From assembly GCA_017992885.1 (NCBI GenBank), contig JAGONT010000002.1, positions 76,058 to 140,057 of the forward strand: 64,000 nt of DNA, in the 5' to 3' direction. Positions 63,948 to 64,000 of the stretch are shown here, in pieces (positions within the stretch are counted from its first letter, which is position 1; each line of letters starts with the position of its first letter). Both the position numbers and the translations under genes were made by a program. Origin of the DNA: Alphaproteobacteria bacterium. GTDB lineage: Bacteria; Pseudomonadota; Alphaproteobacteria; UBA9655. Under the pieces are notes generated by a model. The model was not told the origin of the DNA, searched no databases, and was given only the letters and a program-made list of their open reading frames with translations.

Positions 63948-64000
63948 TTGGATAACCCGCAAACGACGGAGCGACACGATTTTTTTTGGAGCTTAACAAC
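63948..64000 (+). CDS. possible start of a gene cut by the window edge
   Basis: TTG 63948 preceded by AGAGG opens a frame that runs to the window end (17 codons, reading MDNPQTTERHDFFWSLT). Too short to identify. Confidence 0.25.
   Translation, partial: MDNPQTTERHDFFWSLT

Overview
The window reads as a chromosome segment of an AT-rich alphaproteobacterium living inside host cells, most likely a Holosporales-type protist endosymbiont (Caedibacter/Odyssella relatives). The lineage is inferred, not proven. The strongest sign is a full-length nucleotide transporter of the ATP/ADP translocase (NTT/Tlc) family at 29424-30944. Supporting signs are many signal-peptide proteins without recognisable families, decayed insertion sequences, a lone gene-transfer-agent-type terminase gene, and dispersed small palindromic repeats.

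Layout. 1-1.24 kb: a secreted protein with three near-identical repeats. 1.8-7.0 kb: pheS-pheT-lepA. 7.1-13.5 kb: secreted proteins (a Nudix-like protein with a basic repeat tail, one with a signal-peptide frameshift, a degenerate OTU-like candidate and a 711-residue unknown). 14-22.3 kb: hemB, a DUF465/YdcH protein, a membrane/redox operon (CDP-alcohol phosphatidyltransferase, flavin disulfide reductase, TVP38 family), exported msrB-msrA, nudC, an EEP-fold hydrolase and hpf with a small coiled-coil protein. 22.4-25.5 kb: acetoacetyl-CoA synthetase and a papain-like protease. 26-31 kb: a LuxR-HTH/membrane segment/NB-ARC/TPR protein immediately upstream of the ATP/ADP translocase. 31-38.3 kb: universal stress protein, a secreted protein ending in a HicA-like domain, a small lipoprotein, a TlpA-like protein, methylmalonyl-CoA mutase and rpmI-rplT. 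38.5-45.4 kb: a small secreted protein with a triplicated translation start, an RND efflux pair, TatD, a PhnP-like hydrolase. 45.9-51.5 kb: a repeat-rich secreted protein, IS982 and IS481 remnants, terL. 51.5-61 kb: an aspartoacylase-like protein, an alpha/beta hydrolase, anmK, a three-module oxidoreductase, an EamA transporter, a Rap1a-like protein, peptide deformylase. 61-64 kb: a polytopic unknown and two tandem tiny secreted peptides sharing a CxPxDPRC ending.

How it fits together. Housekeeping genes (tRNA charging, translation, heme, N-terminal processing, cell-wall recycling) alternate with blocks of exported accessory proteins that could face the host. Energy parasitism is represented by the nucleotide transporter, while acetoacetyl-CoA synthetase and methylmalonyl-CoA mutase suggest use of host ketone bodies and propionyl units. 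The most unusual items are the membrane-tethered NLR-like regulator beside the translocase, the CxPxDPRC peptide pair, the triplicated ribosome-binding/start unit, and a MITE-like family present in at least three places. No tRNA, rRNA or CRISPR array was recognised.
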